Shown here piece after piece: positions 34,534 to 43,394 of a stretch of DNA of 64,000 bases. The stretch's first letter is position 1; the number at the start of each line of letters is the position of its first letter. A program made the translations under genes and the position numbers. The notes under the pieces are model-generated. The model was not told the origin of the DNA. It saw only the letters and a program-made list of their open reading frames with translations, and ran no database searches. The stretch is from Mesorhizobium huakuii (GTDB lineage: Bacteria > Pseudomonadota > Alphaproteobacteria > Rhizobiales > Rhizobiaceae), in assembly GCF_014189455.1 (NCBI RefSeq), contig NZ_CP050296.1, positions 1,860,001-1,924,000 of the forward strand. Direction: 5' to 3'.

Positions 34534-35529
34534 ATGAAATTCGTGACCAGCATTCTCAACCGCCGCGCCGTGATGGCTCTGGCAGCAGCCTCGATGCTCG
34601 CCGGCGTCATGCATTCGGCGCCGGTTTCGGCGGCGGACGTGACCATTCCGATCATCGTCAAGGACACCACGTCCTTCTACTGGCAGATCGTGCTCGCCGG
34701 TGCCCGCAAGGCCGGCAAGGATCTCGGCGTCAACGTGCCGGAGCTCGGCGCCCAGGCTGAAACCGACGTCAACGGCCAGATCTCCATCCTTGAGAATGCC
34801 GTCGCCGGCAACCCGGCCGCCGTCGTCATCGCGCCGACCGAAGCCAAGGCGCTCGGCAAGCCGATCGACGAGGCAGCAAGCAAGGTCAAGGTGATCGGCA
34901 TCGACTCCAGCGCCGACTCCAAGGCCTTTACCTCGTTCCTGACCACCGACAACGTCCAGGGCGGTCGCGTCGCCGCGGACGGTCTTGCAGCGGCCATCGG
35001 TGCGGCCAATGGCGGCAAGGTCGAAGGCAAGGTTGCCCTGATCACCGCGCTGCCCGGCGCCGGCTCGCTCGAGCAGCGCGCCCAGGGCTTCAAGGAACAG
35101 CTCAAGGCCAAATATCCCGGCCTCGAACTGGTCGCCGACAAATATGCCGACGGCCAGGCCACCACTGGCCTCAACATCGCGACCGACCTGATCACCGCCA
35201 ATCCGGACCTGAAGGGCATCTTCGCCTCCAACCTGATCATGGCACAGGGCGTCGGTCAGGCGATCGCCGAGAACAAGCTTGCCGGTAAGGTCGGGCTGAT
35301 CGGCTTCGACAGCGACGAGAAGCTGATCAAGTTCCTCAATGACGGCGTCATTTCCGGCCTCGTCGTCCAGGATCCCTATCGGATGGGCTATGACGGCATC
35401 AAGACCGCGCTCGCCGCTTCGAAGGGCGAGAAGGTCGAGGCCAATGTCGACACCGGTGCCAACCTCGTCACCAAGGCCAATATGAAGGAACCCAAGATCG
35501 ACGCGCTGCTCAACCCGAAGCTCAACTGA
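34534..35529 (+). CDS. Sugar ABC transporter substrate-binding protein (ribose type)
   Basis: Periplasmic-binding protein of the RbsB/LacI-like fold, 331 residues. The signal peptide ends PVSAAD. The mature protein starts VTIPIIVKDTTSFYWQIVLAGARKAG, and the hinge and ligand residues occur in IDSSADS, TDNVQGGR and IGFDSDEKL. The ATG follows a strong GGGAGGA. A stem-loop after the gene (35550-35576) probably protects its mRNA, giving more binding protein than ATPase. The ligand is not known; context suggests a hexose or 6-deoxyhexose. Confidence 0.93.
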   Translation: MKFVTSILNRRAVMALAAASMLAGVMHSAPVSAADVTIPIIVKDTTSFYWQIVLAGARKAGKDLGVNVPELGAQAETDVNGQISILENAVAGNPAAVVIAPTEAKALGKPIDEAASKVKVIGIDSSADSKAFTSFLTTDNVQGGRVAADGLAAAIGAANGGKVEGKVALITALPGAGSLEQRAQGFKEQLKAKYPGLELVADKYADGQATTGLNIATDLITANPDLKGIFASNLIMAQGVGQAIAENKLAGKVGLIGFDSDEKLIKFLNDGVISGLVVQDPYRMGYDGIKTALAASKGEKVEANVDTGANLVTKANMKEPKIDALLNPKLN

Positions 35530-35549
35530 GCCTTCGCGTAGCCGCACCC

Positions 35550-35576
35550 GTTTCCGGGGCCTCGTGCCCCGGAAAC
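35550..35576 (+). other. mRNA stem-loop between binding-protein and ATPase genes
   Basis: GTTTCCGGGG and CCCCGGAAAC form a perfect 10-bp stem with a 7-nt loop and no U-run. Such structures after a binding-protein gene usually stabilise the upstream message or partly attenuate the rest of the operon. Confidence 0.65.
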
Positions 35577-35695
35577 GACAGCCATATCGTTTGGAAATCC
35601 GCCAGCCTGGGCTAGGTTGCTCTTGCGGGTATTTCAAAGCCTCGCCGCGTGCCAGATCGTGAGACCAATCTGGAGGCCAATCTGGGAGGATTGTC

Positions 35696-37249
35696 ATGAC
35701 ATCGACGGCGCAAGACCTGCACCCTGCCCCCGTGCTGGAGCCGGGCAGAACGATCCTCGAACTGCGCGGCCTCGAGAAGAAATATCCCGGCACCCATGCG
35801 CTGAAGCCGGTCACGCTGGCTTTCAAGTCCGGCGAAATCCACGCCATTGTCGGTGAGAACGGTGCCGGCAAATCCACCCTGATCAAGCTTCTGACCGGCG
35901 TCATGCCGCGCACCTCCGGCGAGGTCATCTGGGAAGGCAAGCCGGCGGCGCTGGCGACCCCGCACGAGGCGATGGCGCTCGGCATCAATGCCGTGCACCA
36001 GGAAGTCGTGCTCTGCCGTCATTTGACCGTTGCCGCCAACATGTTCCTCGGCGAGGAGAATTCGCGCTTCGGCATCCTGCAGCAGCGCGCCATGGTCAAG
36101 GAAGCGCAGAAGATCATCGACGATCTCGGCTTCGACCTGCCGGCGCATGTCGTGCTCGGCGACCTCACCATCGGCCAGCAGCAGCTGATCGCCGCCGCCC
36201 GCGCCACCGTGCGCGGCACCAAATTCCTGATCTTCGATGAGCCGACCGCCTACCTCACCCGCAAGGAGGCCGACCAGCTCTTCACCCTGATCCGCCGGCT
36301 GAAGTCCGAAGGCGTGACCATCATCTACATCAGCCATCGCATGGAGGAAGTCTTCGAGCTGGCCGATCGCGTCTCCGTGCTGCGTGACGGCACGCTGGTC
36401 GGCACCCGCAACATCGCCGAGACCAACGACGCCGAACTGGTCAAGCTGATGATCAACCGCTCGATTGAGCAGGTCTATCACAAGGAGCACTTCACGCCTG
36501 GCGCCGCGATCGTCGAAGCCAGGAACCTGTCGGGCAAGGGCTTCGAAAATGTCTCGATGACAGTCCGCGCCGGCGAGATCGTCGGGCTTTACGGGCTGAT
36601 CGGCGCCGGACGCAGCGAGTTCGTCACCACACTCTATGGGCGTCACAAGAAATCGGCCGGCCAGATCCTGTGGGAGGGCAAGCCGGTTCAGATCAATTCC
36701 GAGCATGACGCGATCAAGCTCGGCATGGCGCTGGCGCCGGAAAGCCGCCGCGACCAGGGCCTCTGCCTCAATTTGCCGGTCGGCCTCAATCTCAACCTGC
36801 CGATCTACAAGCGCATCTCGAACAATCTGTTGATCTCCGGCGCACAGGAAAAGACCCAGGCCGACCGCCAGATCGCCGATCTCCGCATCAAGACGCCGAC
36901 ACGCCATGCGCTGGCCTCCAGCCTGTCGGGCGGCAACCAGCAGAAGATCGTCATCGGCAAATGGCTGGCGCATGGCGCCAAGCTGTTCATCTTCGACGAG
37001 CCTACGGTCGGCGTCGATGTTGGCACCAAGGCCGAGATCTACCGCCTGTTCGGCGCGCTGTTGTCGAAGGGCGCCGGCATCATCCTGATCTCGTCCTATC
37101 TGCCGGAAGTCTATGAACTGGCCGACACGCTGCATGTGTTCCGCCGTGGCAAGCTGGTGGCGACACACGGATTCCGCACCGCCGATCACGAGGAAATTCT
37201 CACACAGGCGCTCGCCGAGAAACAAGAAAAGCTGGGAGGAAAGATATGA
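35696..37249 (+). CDS. Sugar ABC transporter ATP-binding protein (RbsA type)
   Basis: A protein of 517 residues with two nucleotide-binding domains in tandem, as in RbsA/MglA. The first has Walker A GENGAGKSTL and Walker B FLIFDEPTAYLT. The second has the degenerate Walker A GLIGAGRSEF and the signature LSGGNQQKIVIGKWL, with FIFDEPTVGVDVG. The ATG follows GGGAGGATTGTC. It overlaps the permease start (ATGA). Confidence 0.95.
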   Translation: MTSTAQDLHPAPVLEPGRTILELRGLEKKYPGTHALKPVTLAFKSGEIHAIVGENGAGKSTLIKLLTGVMPRTSGEVIWEGKPAALATPHEAMALGINAVHQEVVLCRHLTVAANMFLGEENSRFGILQQRAMVKEAQKIIDDLGFDLPAHVVLGDLTIGQQQLIAAARATVRGTKFLIFDEPTAYLTRKEADQLFTLIRRLKSEGVTIIYISHRMEEVFELADRVSVLRDGTLVGTRNIAETNDAELVKLMINRSIEQVYHKEHFTPGAAIVEARNLSGKGFENVSMTVRAGEIVGLYGLIGAGRSEFVTTLYGRHKKSAGQILWEGKPVQINSEHDAIKLGMALAPESRRDQGLCLNLPVGLNLNLPIYKRISNNLLISGAQEKTQADRQIADLRIKTPTRHALASSLSGGNQQKIVIGKWLAHGAKLFIFDEPTVGVDVGTKAEIYRLFGALLSKGAGIILISSYLPEVYELADTLHVFRRGKLVATHGFRTADHEEILTQALAEKQEKLGGKI

Positions 37250-38214
37250 GCACCGAGGCGATTCCTGCCGAAAAGCCCAAGCGCAATTACAACGCCCTGT
37301 TCGGGCTGACGCTCCTGGCGCTGCTGGTGCTGCTCTGGGTCATCCTGTCGCTGTCGACATCGAGCTTCGCCTCGGCCAACAACATCTCGAACCTTTTGCG
37401 TCAGGGTTCGATGATCGCCATCCTGGCGGTCGGCCAGACCTTCGTCATCATCACCGGCGGCATCGATCTGTCGGTCGGCGCCGTGGTCGGCTTTGCCACC
37501 GTCATTGCGGCGATGCTGATCAATGCCGGCATACCCGTCTTCCTCGCCATCCTGATCACGCTGCTGGTCGGCGTTGCCATCGGCCTGTTCCATGGCTTCG
37601 GCATCGTCAAGATGGGGCTGCCGCCCTTCATCATCACGCTGGCGACGCTGACATCGCTGCGCGGCATCGGCCTTCTGATGACCAACGGCAACTCGATCTC
37701 GATCAACAACGATGCCTTCCAGGAGTTCTCGCGCAACTCTTTCCTCGGCGTCCCCAATTTGTTCTGGATGGTCATCCTGGTCGGCATTCCGGCCTATATC
37801 TTCCTGCATCACAGCCGCTGGGGCCGCTATCTCTTCTCGGTCGGCTCCAATGCCGAGGCCTCGCGCCTGTCGGGCGTCAATGTCCAGCGCACCATCTACA
37901 TGGCCTACACGCTGTCGGGCCTGTGCGCGGCTTTTGTCGGCGTGTTGCTCGCCTCGCGCATCGGCATCGGCAACCCGACCCAGGCCGAGGGCTGGGAACT
38001 GCAGGCGATCGCGTCTTCGGTCATTGGCGGCACCTCGCTGTTCGGCGCGGTTGGCTCGGTGCACGGACCGCTGCTCGGCGCCTTCATCCTCGCCACCATC
38101 AACAACGGCGCCAACCTGCTCAACGTCAACGCCTTCTGGCAGCGCATCATCACCGGCGTGCTGATCATCGTCATCGTCTATTTCGACGGGTTGCGCCGCC
38201 GCGGCGGCAAGTGA
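37246..38214 (+). CDS. Sugar ABC transporter permease (RbsC type)
   Basis: Inner-membrane permease of 322 residues with about ten helices. It contains the family stretches AVGQTFVIITGGIDLSVGA and VGSNAEASRLSGVNV, where the latter contacts the ATPase. It starts inside the ATPase stop and is followed by a terminator at 38232, so it ends the transporter unit. Confidence 0.94.
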   Translation: MSTEAIPAEKPKRNYNALFGLTLLALLVLLWVILSLSTSSFASANNISNLLRQGSMIAILAVGQTFVIITGGIDLSVGAVVGFATVIAAMLINAGIPVFLAILITLLVGVAIGLFHGFGIVKMGLPPFIITLATLTSLRGIGLLMTNGNSISINNDAFQEFSRNSFLGVPNLFWMVILVGIPAYIFLHHSRWGRYLFSVGSNAEASRLSGVNVQRTIYMAYTLSGLCAAFVGVLLASRIGIGNPTQAEGWELQAIASSVIGGTSLFGAVGSVHGPLLGAFILATINNGANLLNVNAFWQRIITGVLIIVIVYFDGLRRRGGK

Positions 38215-38231
38215 TCACCACCGAGATCGAT

Positions 38232-38262
38232 CGCCGGCCTGTCATGACGGGCCGGCGCTTTT
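38232..38262 (+). terminator. Rho-independent terminator after the ABC transporter operon
   Basis: Perfect 8-bp GC stem CGCCGGCC/GGCCGGCG, 10-nt loop itself containing GTCATGAC, followed by CTTTT. It lies 18 bp after the permease stop and 24 bp before the alcohol dehydrogenase gene, so that gene may be expressed by read-through or from its own promoter. Confidence 0.7.
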
Positions 38263-38285
38263 ATGAACCTTGACTGGATTGAAGC

Positions 38286-39305
38286 ATGAAAGCCGTCGTC
38301 TGCCGCTCGCCCGGCGAGCTTGTCCTGGAAGACCGCCCCGCACCCGGTTCGCCGCCAGCCGGCTGGGCGCTGGTCGCGGTCAGCCATGTCGGCATCTGCG
38401 GCACCGACTACCACATTTTCGAGGGCAAGCACCCGTTCCTCGTCTACCCCCGCATCATGGGCCATGAAGTCTCGGGAACGATCGTCGAGACTGGCGAGGG
38501 CGTCGATCTTGCCGTCAGCGAACCGGTCGTCATCAACCCCTATCTCTCCTGCGGCAAATGCATCGCCTGTCGGCACGGCAAGCCGAATTGCTGCGTCAGG
38601 ATCGAAGTGCTCGGCGTGCATCGCGACGGCGCCATGTGCGAACATATCCTTGTGCCGGCACAGAATCTGTATCCGGCCAATGGCCTGTCGCTGGCCGACG
38701 CCGCCGCCGTCGAATTCCTGGCCATCGGCGCGCACGCAGTACGTCGTGCCCGCGCCGAGCCCGGTGCCCGCGCGCTGGTCATCGGCGCCGGCCCGATCGG
38801 GCTTGGCAACGCTATCTTCGCCCGCATTGCCGGCCTCGACGTAACGCTGCTCGACATGAGCAGTGAACGTCTCGCTTTCGCCGAAAGCGAACTTGGTTTC
38901 AGTATCCTCGACGGCTCGCGCGGAGCGGTGCCCGATCTGGTCAAGGAGGCGACATCAGGCGAAGGCTTCGACGTGGTCTTCGACGCCACCGGCAACACCC
39001 AGTCGGTGCAATCGGCCTTCGCCCATGTCGCGCATGGCGGCACGCTGGTGCTGGTCAGCGTCGTCAAGGACGACATCGTCTTTTCCGACCCGGAATTCCA
39101 CAAGCGCGAGATGACGCTGGTCGGCAGCCGCAATGCGCTGAAGGCCGATTTCGACCACGTCGCCGCCTCGATCCGCAACGGCAGCGTGCCGCTGGCAAAA
39201 CTCGTCACCCACCGCACCACGCTGGCCGGCACGCCGAGCGATCTCGCCCGCTGGGCGCATGAGAAATCTGGCCTGATCAAGGCCGTGATCGAGGTGGGGT
39301 CATAA
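38286..39305 (+). CDS. Zinc-dependent alcohol dehydrogenase family (sugar-acid/threonine DH type)
   Basis: Medium-chain dehydrogenase of 339 residues. The catalytic zinc ligands are Cys in GICGTDYHIF and the His-Glu of MGHEVSG. The structural zinc lobe is CGKCIACRHGKPNCC, with four Cys. The NAD-binding stretch is VIGAGPIGLGNAIFA. In family terms it resembles L-galactonate 5-dehydrogenase and L-threonine dehydrogenase. With the aldose dehydrogenase and UxaA-type dehydratase upstream, a sugar-acid substrate is likelier. It lies just after a terminator. Confidence 0.87.
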   Translation: MKAVVCRSPGELVLEDRPAPGSPPAGWALVAVSHVGICGTDYHIFEGKHPFLVYPRIMGHEVSGTIVETGEGVDLAVSEPVVINPYLSCGKCIACRHGKPNCCVRIEVLGVHRDGAMCEHILVPAQNLYPANGLSLADAAAVEFLAIGAHAVRRARAEPGARALVIGAGPIGLGNAIFARIAGLDVTLLDMSSERLAFAESELGFSILDGSRGAVPDLVKEATSGEGFDVVFDATGNTQSVQSAFAHVAHGGTLVLVSVVKDDIVFSDPEFHKREMTLVGSRNALKADFDHVAASIRNGSVPLAKLVTHRTTLAGTPSDLARWAHEKSGLIKAVIEVGS

Positions 39306-39646
39306 CATGGCAGGTGGTGAACCCGGCCCGAATTGACGACGCCCCGCGCAGGTCGACCCCCCACTCCGTCTCGGCTTCGCCGAGCCACCTCTCCCCCGAT
39401 CGACGGGTTAGAGGAAGGCGCGAGCCTTTTGCCGCCAACGCTCCTCGACCAGACTCCCTCCTTCTCCCGCCGCCAGCGGGCTCCCTTCCTCTCCCTCCGG
39501 AGGGGGAGAGGTGGCGCTGCGAAGCAGCGACGGAGTGGGGGAAGCCGGTCCTCATATGAGAAGCCGCTGACAGGCGGGCGCGACCGAGCTGTTCTAACAC
39601 CAGCGTGGGTCGGATAAATCACGGTCTCGTGTAAAGCTGGCACTCC
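39306..39646. other. Non-coding gap holding a palindromic repeat
   Basis: A 341-bp gap between convergent genes. Apart from the repeat at 39357-39541 I see no gene. The open frames across it are low-complexity Ser/Pro/Arg translations of the repeat. Confidence 0.6.
39357..39541. repeat. Rhizobial long palindromic repeat (RIME-like)
   Basis: The outer ends CCCCCACTCCGTC and GACGGAGTGGGGG are perfect inverted copies. Each end holds a small hairpin (TCGGCTTCGCCGA left, GCTGCGAAGCAGC right) followed by CCACCTCTCCCCC or its complement. A second copy at 52036-53391 is split by an insertion sequence. Confidence 0.82.
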
Positions 39647-40396
39647 CTACAGCGCCGACAGCTTCAGCTCGACCCGCTCGGCCGAGAAACGCGTCTCGGA
39701 AAACTGGATCGGCTGGCCGTCCGGCGTGACGTTGACGGCCACCGTGACCAGCACGATGGCGCCCGGCTGCAGGTCGAGGTCGGCAAGGTCGGCCGCATCG
39801 GCGTGGCGCGCCGACAGCACGGTCGATTGCCGGAGATAGTCGTCTATGCCGAAGCGGGCCAGCGACGCGGTGATTGAGCCCGTCTCAGCCATCGCCTTGT
39901 CGATGCCGGCAAAGCGTCTGGCCTCGAACCAGCCGGCAGCGCGCGACACAGCCCGTCCATCGGCCTCGCCGCGTGTCTCCAACCTGATCACCTCGGCGCC
40001 CCTGGCCAGGCCAAGCCCCTCGGCGACACGCTGGCTCGCCGGCTCGACCGCAGAGGCGAGCAGCACGATGTGCCGTTCCGAGGTCTGCCCCTGCAGGCCC
40101 GTTGAAAAGCGCGTGCGCGCGCCGATCGGATAGGACAGCCGCTTGCGCGACAACACGAAGGTGCCGCGCCCCTGCTCGGCCCGCAGCACGCCTTCCTGCA
40201 CAAGCGCCGATATGGCGCTGCGCACCGTGTGGCGGTTGACGCCATAGCGCTCGGCCAGTGCCACCTCCGGCGGCAGCGCCGCATTCTCGGCGAAATCGCC
40301 GGTGGCGATCGCCTGCAGGATCCTGTCGGCGATCTGCCGCCACAGGGAGACGCCGCTACGTCGTTCGATGCTGTCGGCTTCCTGTCTTCCGATCAT
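39647..40396 (-). CDS. phnF: Phosphonate-metabolism repressor, GntR/HutC family
   Basis: A protein of 249 residues. The N-terminal winged helix (about 15-80) contains LPPEVALAERYGVNRHTVRSAISAL and the wing GRGTFVLS; the C-terminal UTRA effector domain begins near RLSYPIGARTRFS. It is divergent from phnGHI with the palindrome TTGTCTAT-ATCA-ATAGACAA in between, the expected PhnF site. It would repress the phn operon until a phosphonate or breakdown product is present. The ATG at 40396 is the first good start. Confidence 0.93.
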   Translation of the reverse strand: MIGRQEADSIERRSGVSLWRQIADRILQAIATGDFAENAALPPEVALAERYGVNRHTVRSAISALVQEGVLRAEQGRGTFVLSRKRLSYPIGARTRFSTGLQGQTSERHIVLLASAVEPASQRVAEGLGLARGAEVIRLETRGEADGRAVSRAAGWFEARRFAGIDKAMAETGSITASLARFGIDDYLRQSTVLSARHADAADLADLDLQPGAIVLVTVAVNVTPDGQPIQFSETRFSAERVELKLSAL

Positions 40397-40459
40397 GAAT
40401 CGCCCCCAAGCTTCTACTGTTTGTCATCCACCCGTCATGGACTCGCGTTAGGTAATATG

Positions 40460-40493
40460 TATAATTTGTATAGTTGTCTATATCAATAGACAA
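40460..40493 (+). promoter_or_regulatory. phnG promoter -10 and PhnF operator
   Basis: A consensus -10 TATAAT (40460-40465) has a poor -35-like TGGACT 16 nt upstream. Immediately after it, TTGTCTAT/ATAGACAA (40474-40481 and 40486-40493) forms a perfect 8-bp inverted repeat with a 4-nt gap, fitting a HutC/PhnF-type operator. Its place just after the -10 would let PhnF block promoter clearance. Confidence 0.75.
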
Positions 40494-40517
40494 ATTTAGC
40501 AAAGAGGAATGCTGCCG

Positions 40518-40979
40518 ATGCGAGGACAGGAAGCCCGCGACCAGGCCGAACGCAAGGCCGCCATGGCGACGCTCGCGCAATCGAGCGGTGACGACATCGT
40601 CCGGCTCTGGAACGAGGCCGGCCTGCCTTCGCAAGCCGAACTGCTGCGCGGTCCCGAGACCGGGCTGGTGACGCTGCGCGGCCGCATCGGCGGCGGCGGC
40701 GCGCCGTTCAATGTCGGCGAGGCGACCGTCACCCGGGCCACCGTCCGGCTGCCGTCCGGACAGGTCGGCCATTGCTACGCGCTTGGCCGCGACAAGCAGA
40801 AGGCAAAGCTGGCGGCAATAGCCGACGCGCTGTGGCAGGACCCTGCCCGCCGCGCCGAGGTCGAGGCCAGGCTGATCGCGCCTTTGCGGTCGGCGCTCAC
40901 GACTGCACATGAAAAACGCCGCGCCGAGACGGCGGCGACAAAGGTGGATTTCTTCACCATGGTTCGCGGAGAAGACTGA
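40518..40979 (+). CDS. phnG: C-P lyase core subunit PhnG
   Basis: Subunit of the PhnGHIJ carbon-phosphorus lyase core, which converts phosphonates through a ribosyl triphosphate intermediate. 153 residues, the usual size. Family stretches are GRIGGGGAPFNVGEATVTRATV and CYALGRDKQKAKLAAIADAL. I chose the ATG at 40518 because AAGAGGA lies 9 nt upstream; the ATG at 40509 abuts the same site and is too close. It ends in a TGATG overlap with phnH. Confidence 0.95.
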   Translation: MRGQEARDQAERKAAMATLAQSSGDDIVRLWNEAGLPSQAELLRGPETGLVTLRGRIGGGGAPFNVGEATVTRATVRLPSGQVGHCYALGRDKQKAKLAAIADALWQDPARRAEVEARLIAPLRSALTTAHEKRRAETAATKVDFFTMVRGED

Positions 40980-41590
40980 TGGATATCGCAGCGCAATCGA
41001 TCGAGGGCGGTTTCGCCGATCCGGTCTTCAACGCCCAGACCGTGTTTCGCGCGGTCATGGATGCGATGGCGCGGCCGGGCAGCGTGCAGCCTCTGCCGGC
41101 CCTGGCCCGCCCGCCGGCGCCGCTCTCGGCAACATCAGGCGCCATCGCGCTGGCGCTCTGCGACAACGACACGCCGCTTTGGCTCGACCCGGCCTTGCAC
41201 GCGTCTGCCGCGGTCATCTCCTGGCTTGGCTTCCACTCTGGCGCGCCGCTGGCCAATACGCCGGCCGATGCGCATTTCGCCTTTGTCGCCACGCCGGCCG
41301 AGATGATGGCGCTCGACGGCTTTTCGCAGGGAACGCAGGACTATCCCGACAGGTCGACCACGCTGATCCTCCAGGTCGGCGACCTCACCTCGGGCGTTCC
41401 GCTGTTGCTTGAGGGCCCCGGCATCGAAACCAGCGCCACGATCGCGCCGGCGCAGATGCCGCGCCATTTCACTGAGCAGTGGAAGCAGAACAACAAGCGC
41501 TTTCCGCGTGGCGTCGACATCATCCTCGCCACGTCGGAAGGCATAGCCTGCCTGCCGCGCACGACGCGCATCAAGACGATGGAGGCGTAA
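40979..41590 (+). CDS. phnH: C-P lyase core subunit PhnH
   Basis: A protein of 203 residues, second subunit of the C-P lyase core, with a PLP-transferase-like fold that is not catalytic. The N-terminal family signature is GFADPVFNAQTVFRAVMDAMARPG, and near the end comes FPRGVDIILA. It starts in a one-base overlap with phnG and ends just before phnI (GGAGG ribosome site inside its last codons), so the genes are coupled. Confidence 0.95.
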   Translation: MDIAAQSIEGGFADPVFNAQTVFRAVMDAMARPGSVQPLPALARPPAPLSATSGAIALALCDNDTPLWLDPALHASAAVISWLGFHSGAPLANTPADAHFAFVATPAEMMALDGFSQGTQDYPDRSTTLILQVGDLTSGVPLLLEGPGIETSATIAPAQMPRHFTEQWKQNNKRFPRGVDIILATSEGIACLPRTTRIKTMEA

Positions 41591-41591
41591 G

Positions 41592-42704
41592 ATGTATGTC
41601 GCGGTAAAAGGCGGCGAAGCCGCAATCGCCAACGCCCACAGTCTGCTGGCCGATCGCCGGCGCGGCGACCGTTCGGTACCGGCGCTGCGCCTCGACCAGA
41701 TCGTCGAGCAGCTGGCGCTCGGCGTCGACCGGGTGATGAGCGAAGGCTCGCTCTACGACCGTGAACTCGCCGCGCTCGCGATCGTCCAGGCCCGCGGAGA
41801 CATGATCGAGGCGATCTTCCTGGTGCGCGCCTATCGCACCACGCTGCCGCGCTTCGGCTACAGCAAGGCCATCGACACCAGCGCGATGCGGGTCGAACGG
41901 CGCGTCTCGGCGACCTACAAGGACCTGCCCGGTGGTCAGCTGCTGGGTCCGACCTTCGACTACACGCATCGCCTGCTCGATCCCGAACTTGCCGCCGGCG
42001 CCGATGTCGCCGAACCCTTGCAGCGCGAGACGGAAGCGCAGGCCATGCCGCGCGTCTCGGCGATCCTTGCCCGCGAAGGCCTTATCGAGCCGGATGGCGA
42101 GATGCCGCAGGACCATGTCCCCGGCGACATCACCCGCGAGCCGCTGGAATTCCCGATGGCGCGCGACATCCGCCTGCAGGCGCTGTCACGCGGCGATGAG
42201 GGTTTCTTGCTGGCGCTCGGCTATTCCACCCAGCGCGGCTATGCCCGCAACCATCCCTTTGTCGGCGAAATCCGCATCGGCGAGGTCGAGCTGGAACTCG
42301 ATGTCCCCGAACTGCCCTTCGCCGCCCCCCTCGGCACGGTGCGGGTCACCGAATGCCAGATGGTCAACCAGTTCAAGGGCTCGGCCAAGGCGCCGCCGCA
42401 ATTCACCCGCGGCTACGGCCTCGTCTTCGGTCAGAGTGAGCGCAAGGCGATGGCCATGGCGCTGTGCGACCGCGCGCTGCGCGCCTCCGAGCTCGGCGAG
42501 GACATTGTCGCCGCCGCCCAGGACGAGGAATTCGTGATCTCGCATTCTGACAATGTCCAGGCGACCGGTTTTGTCGAGCATCTGAAGCTGCCGCACTATG
42601 TCGACTTCCAGGCCGAACTCGATCTGGTGCGCCGTATGCGCGCCGAGTACGAAGCCCGCGAAAACCCCGCGAAGGTCGAAGAAAAGCGGGAGGCGGCGGA
42701 ATGA
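41592..42704 (+). CDS. phnI: C-P lyase core subunit PhnI
   Basis: A protein of 370 residues, the nucleosidase/transferase subunit that attaches the phosphonate to ribose of ATP, acting with PhnGHL. The start MYVAVKGGEAAIANAHSLL is characteristic; GYARNHPFVGEIRIGEVE and ATGFVEHLKLPHYVDFQAEL are conserved. It overlaps the fosX start (ATGA). Confidence 0.96.
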   Translation: MYVAVKGGEAAIANAHSLLADRRRGDRSVPALRLDQIVEQLALGVDRVMSEGSLYDRELAALAIVQARGDMIEAIFLVRAYRTTLPRFGYSKAIDTSAMRVERRVSATYKDLPGGQLLGPTFDYTHRLLDPELAAGADVAEPLQRETEAQAMPRVSAILAREGLIEPDGEMPQDHVPGDITREPLEFPMARDIRLQALSRGDEGFLLALGYSTQRGYARNHPFVGEIRIGEVELELDVPELPFAAPLGTVRVTECQMVNQFKGSAKAPPQFTRGYGLVFGQSERKAMAMALCDRALRASELGEDIVAAAQDEEFVISHSDNVQATGFVEHLKLPHYVDFQAELDLVRRMRAEYEARENPAKVEEKREAAE

Positions 42705-43120
42705 TCGAAGGCCTGTCCCACATGACCTTCATCGTGCGCGATCTAGACCGGATGACTGCCATCCTCGAGGGCGTCTTCGACGCGCGCGAGGTCTATGCCA
42801 GCGACGCCGCGCAGTTCTCGCTGGAGCGCGAAAAATTCTTCCTGATCGGCGACATCTGGATCGCCATCATGCAGGGCGAGAAGCTGCCGGAGCGCAGCTA
42901 CAACCACATCGCCTTCAAGATCGATGGCGCCGATTTCGACCGCTACGCCGAACGCGTCGGCAGACTAGGCCTCGACATGCGCCCGCCACGCCCACGTGTC
43001 GAGGGTGAAGGTCGCTCGATCTATTTCTACGACGACGACAACCACATGTTCGAACTGCACACCGGCACGCTCACCGAGCGGCTGGCGCGCTATGCCAAGG
43101 GATTGGAGGCTGCGCAATGA
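42701..43120 (+). CDS. fosX: Fosfomycin hydrolase FosX
   Basis: Mn-dependent epoxide hydrolase of the vicinal-oxygen-chelate superfamily, 139 residues. Metal ligands H7 (GLSHMTF), H69 (YNHIAFK) and E118 (FELHTG) are present, and E44 (LERE) is at the position of the catalytic base that separates FosX from the thiol transferases FosA/FosB. M. loti FosX is known to sit in a phn operon and to be a weak enzyme in vitro, so its native role may be an unidentified phosphonate. It overlaps phnI. Confidence 0.93.
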   Translation: MIEGLSHMTFIVRDLDRMTAILEGVFDAREVYASDAAQFSLEREKFFLIGDIWIAIMQGEKLPERSYNHIAFKIDGADFDRYAERVGRLGLDMRPPRPRVEGEGRSIYFYDDDNHMFELHTGTLTERLARYAKGLEAAQ

Positions 43121-43122
43121 AC

Positions 43123-43329
43123 TTAGTGCCCGCCCCCATGGCCGCCACCGTCGTGGGAATGACCGCCATAGCTATCATACCCGGAGTAGTCACCATTGCC
43201 GATGCCTATGGACTCACCGTGAGAGCCCCCTTTTGGCGCGGGAAGAATCATGCGCCGAAGGAAAAAGAGAACGACGCCGGCGAACACCAGCAGCACAATT
43301 CCGAGATGCATCCATCCGGTCGAGTTCAT
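43123..43329 (-). CDS. Small membrane protein, antisense within phn operon
   Basis: Not recognised. A protein of 68 residues: one membrane helix (about 5-25, HLGIVLLVFAGVVLFF) followed by a Gly/His-rich tail ending HSHDGGGHGGGH, which could bind metal. It lies on the opposite strand in the 274-bp gap between fosX and phnJ. The ATG at 43329 has a loose AGGGG site 10 nt upstream. The opposing plus-strand frame reads less like a protein. It may be a later insertion in the operon. Confidence 0.55.
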   Translation of the reverse strand: MNSTGWMHLGIVLLVFAGVVLFFLRRMILPAPKGGSHGESIGIGNGDYSGYDSYGGHSHDGGGHGGGH

Positions 43330-43394
43330 CTGAATTCGCCCCTGTTTCCGCGTCCTGGACGCCAATTCAATAGCACAAAGCGGATGTGATCGCC

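Noticed and set aside
43117..43389. Plus-strand 90-codon frame between fosX and phnJ
   Set aside because: No recognisable features; the opposite strand gives a membrane helix and a His/Gly-rich tail, so the minus-strand gene was preferred.
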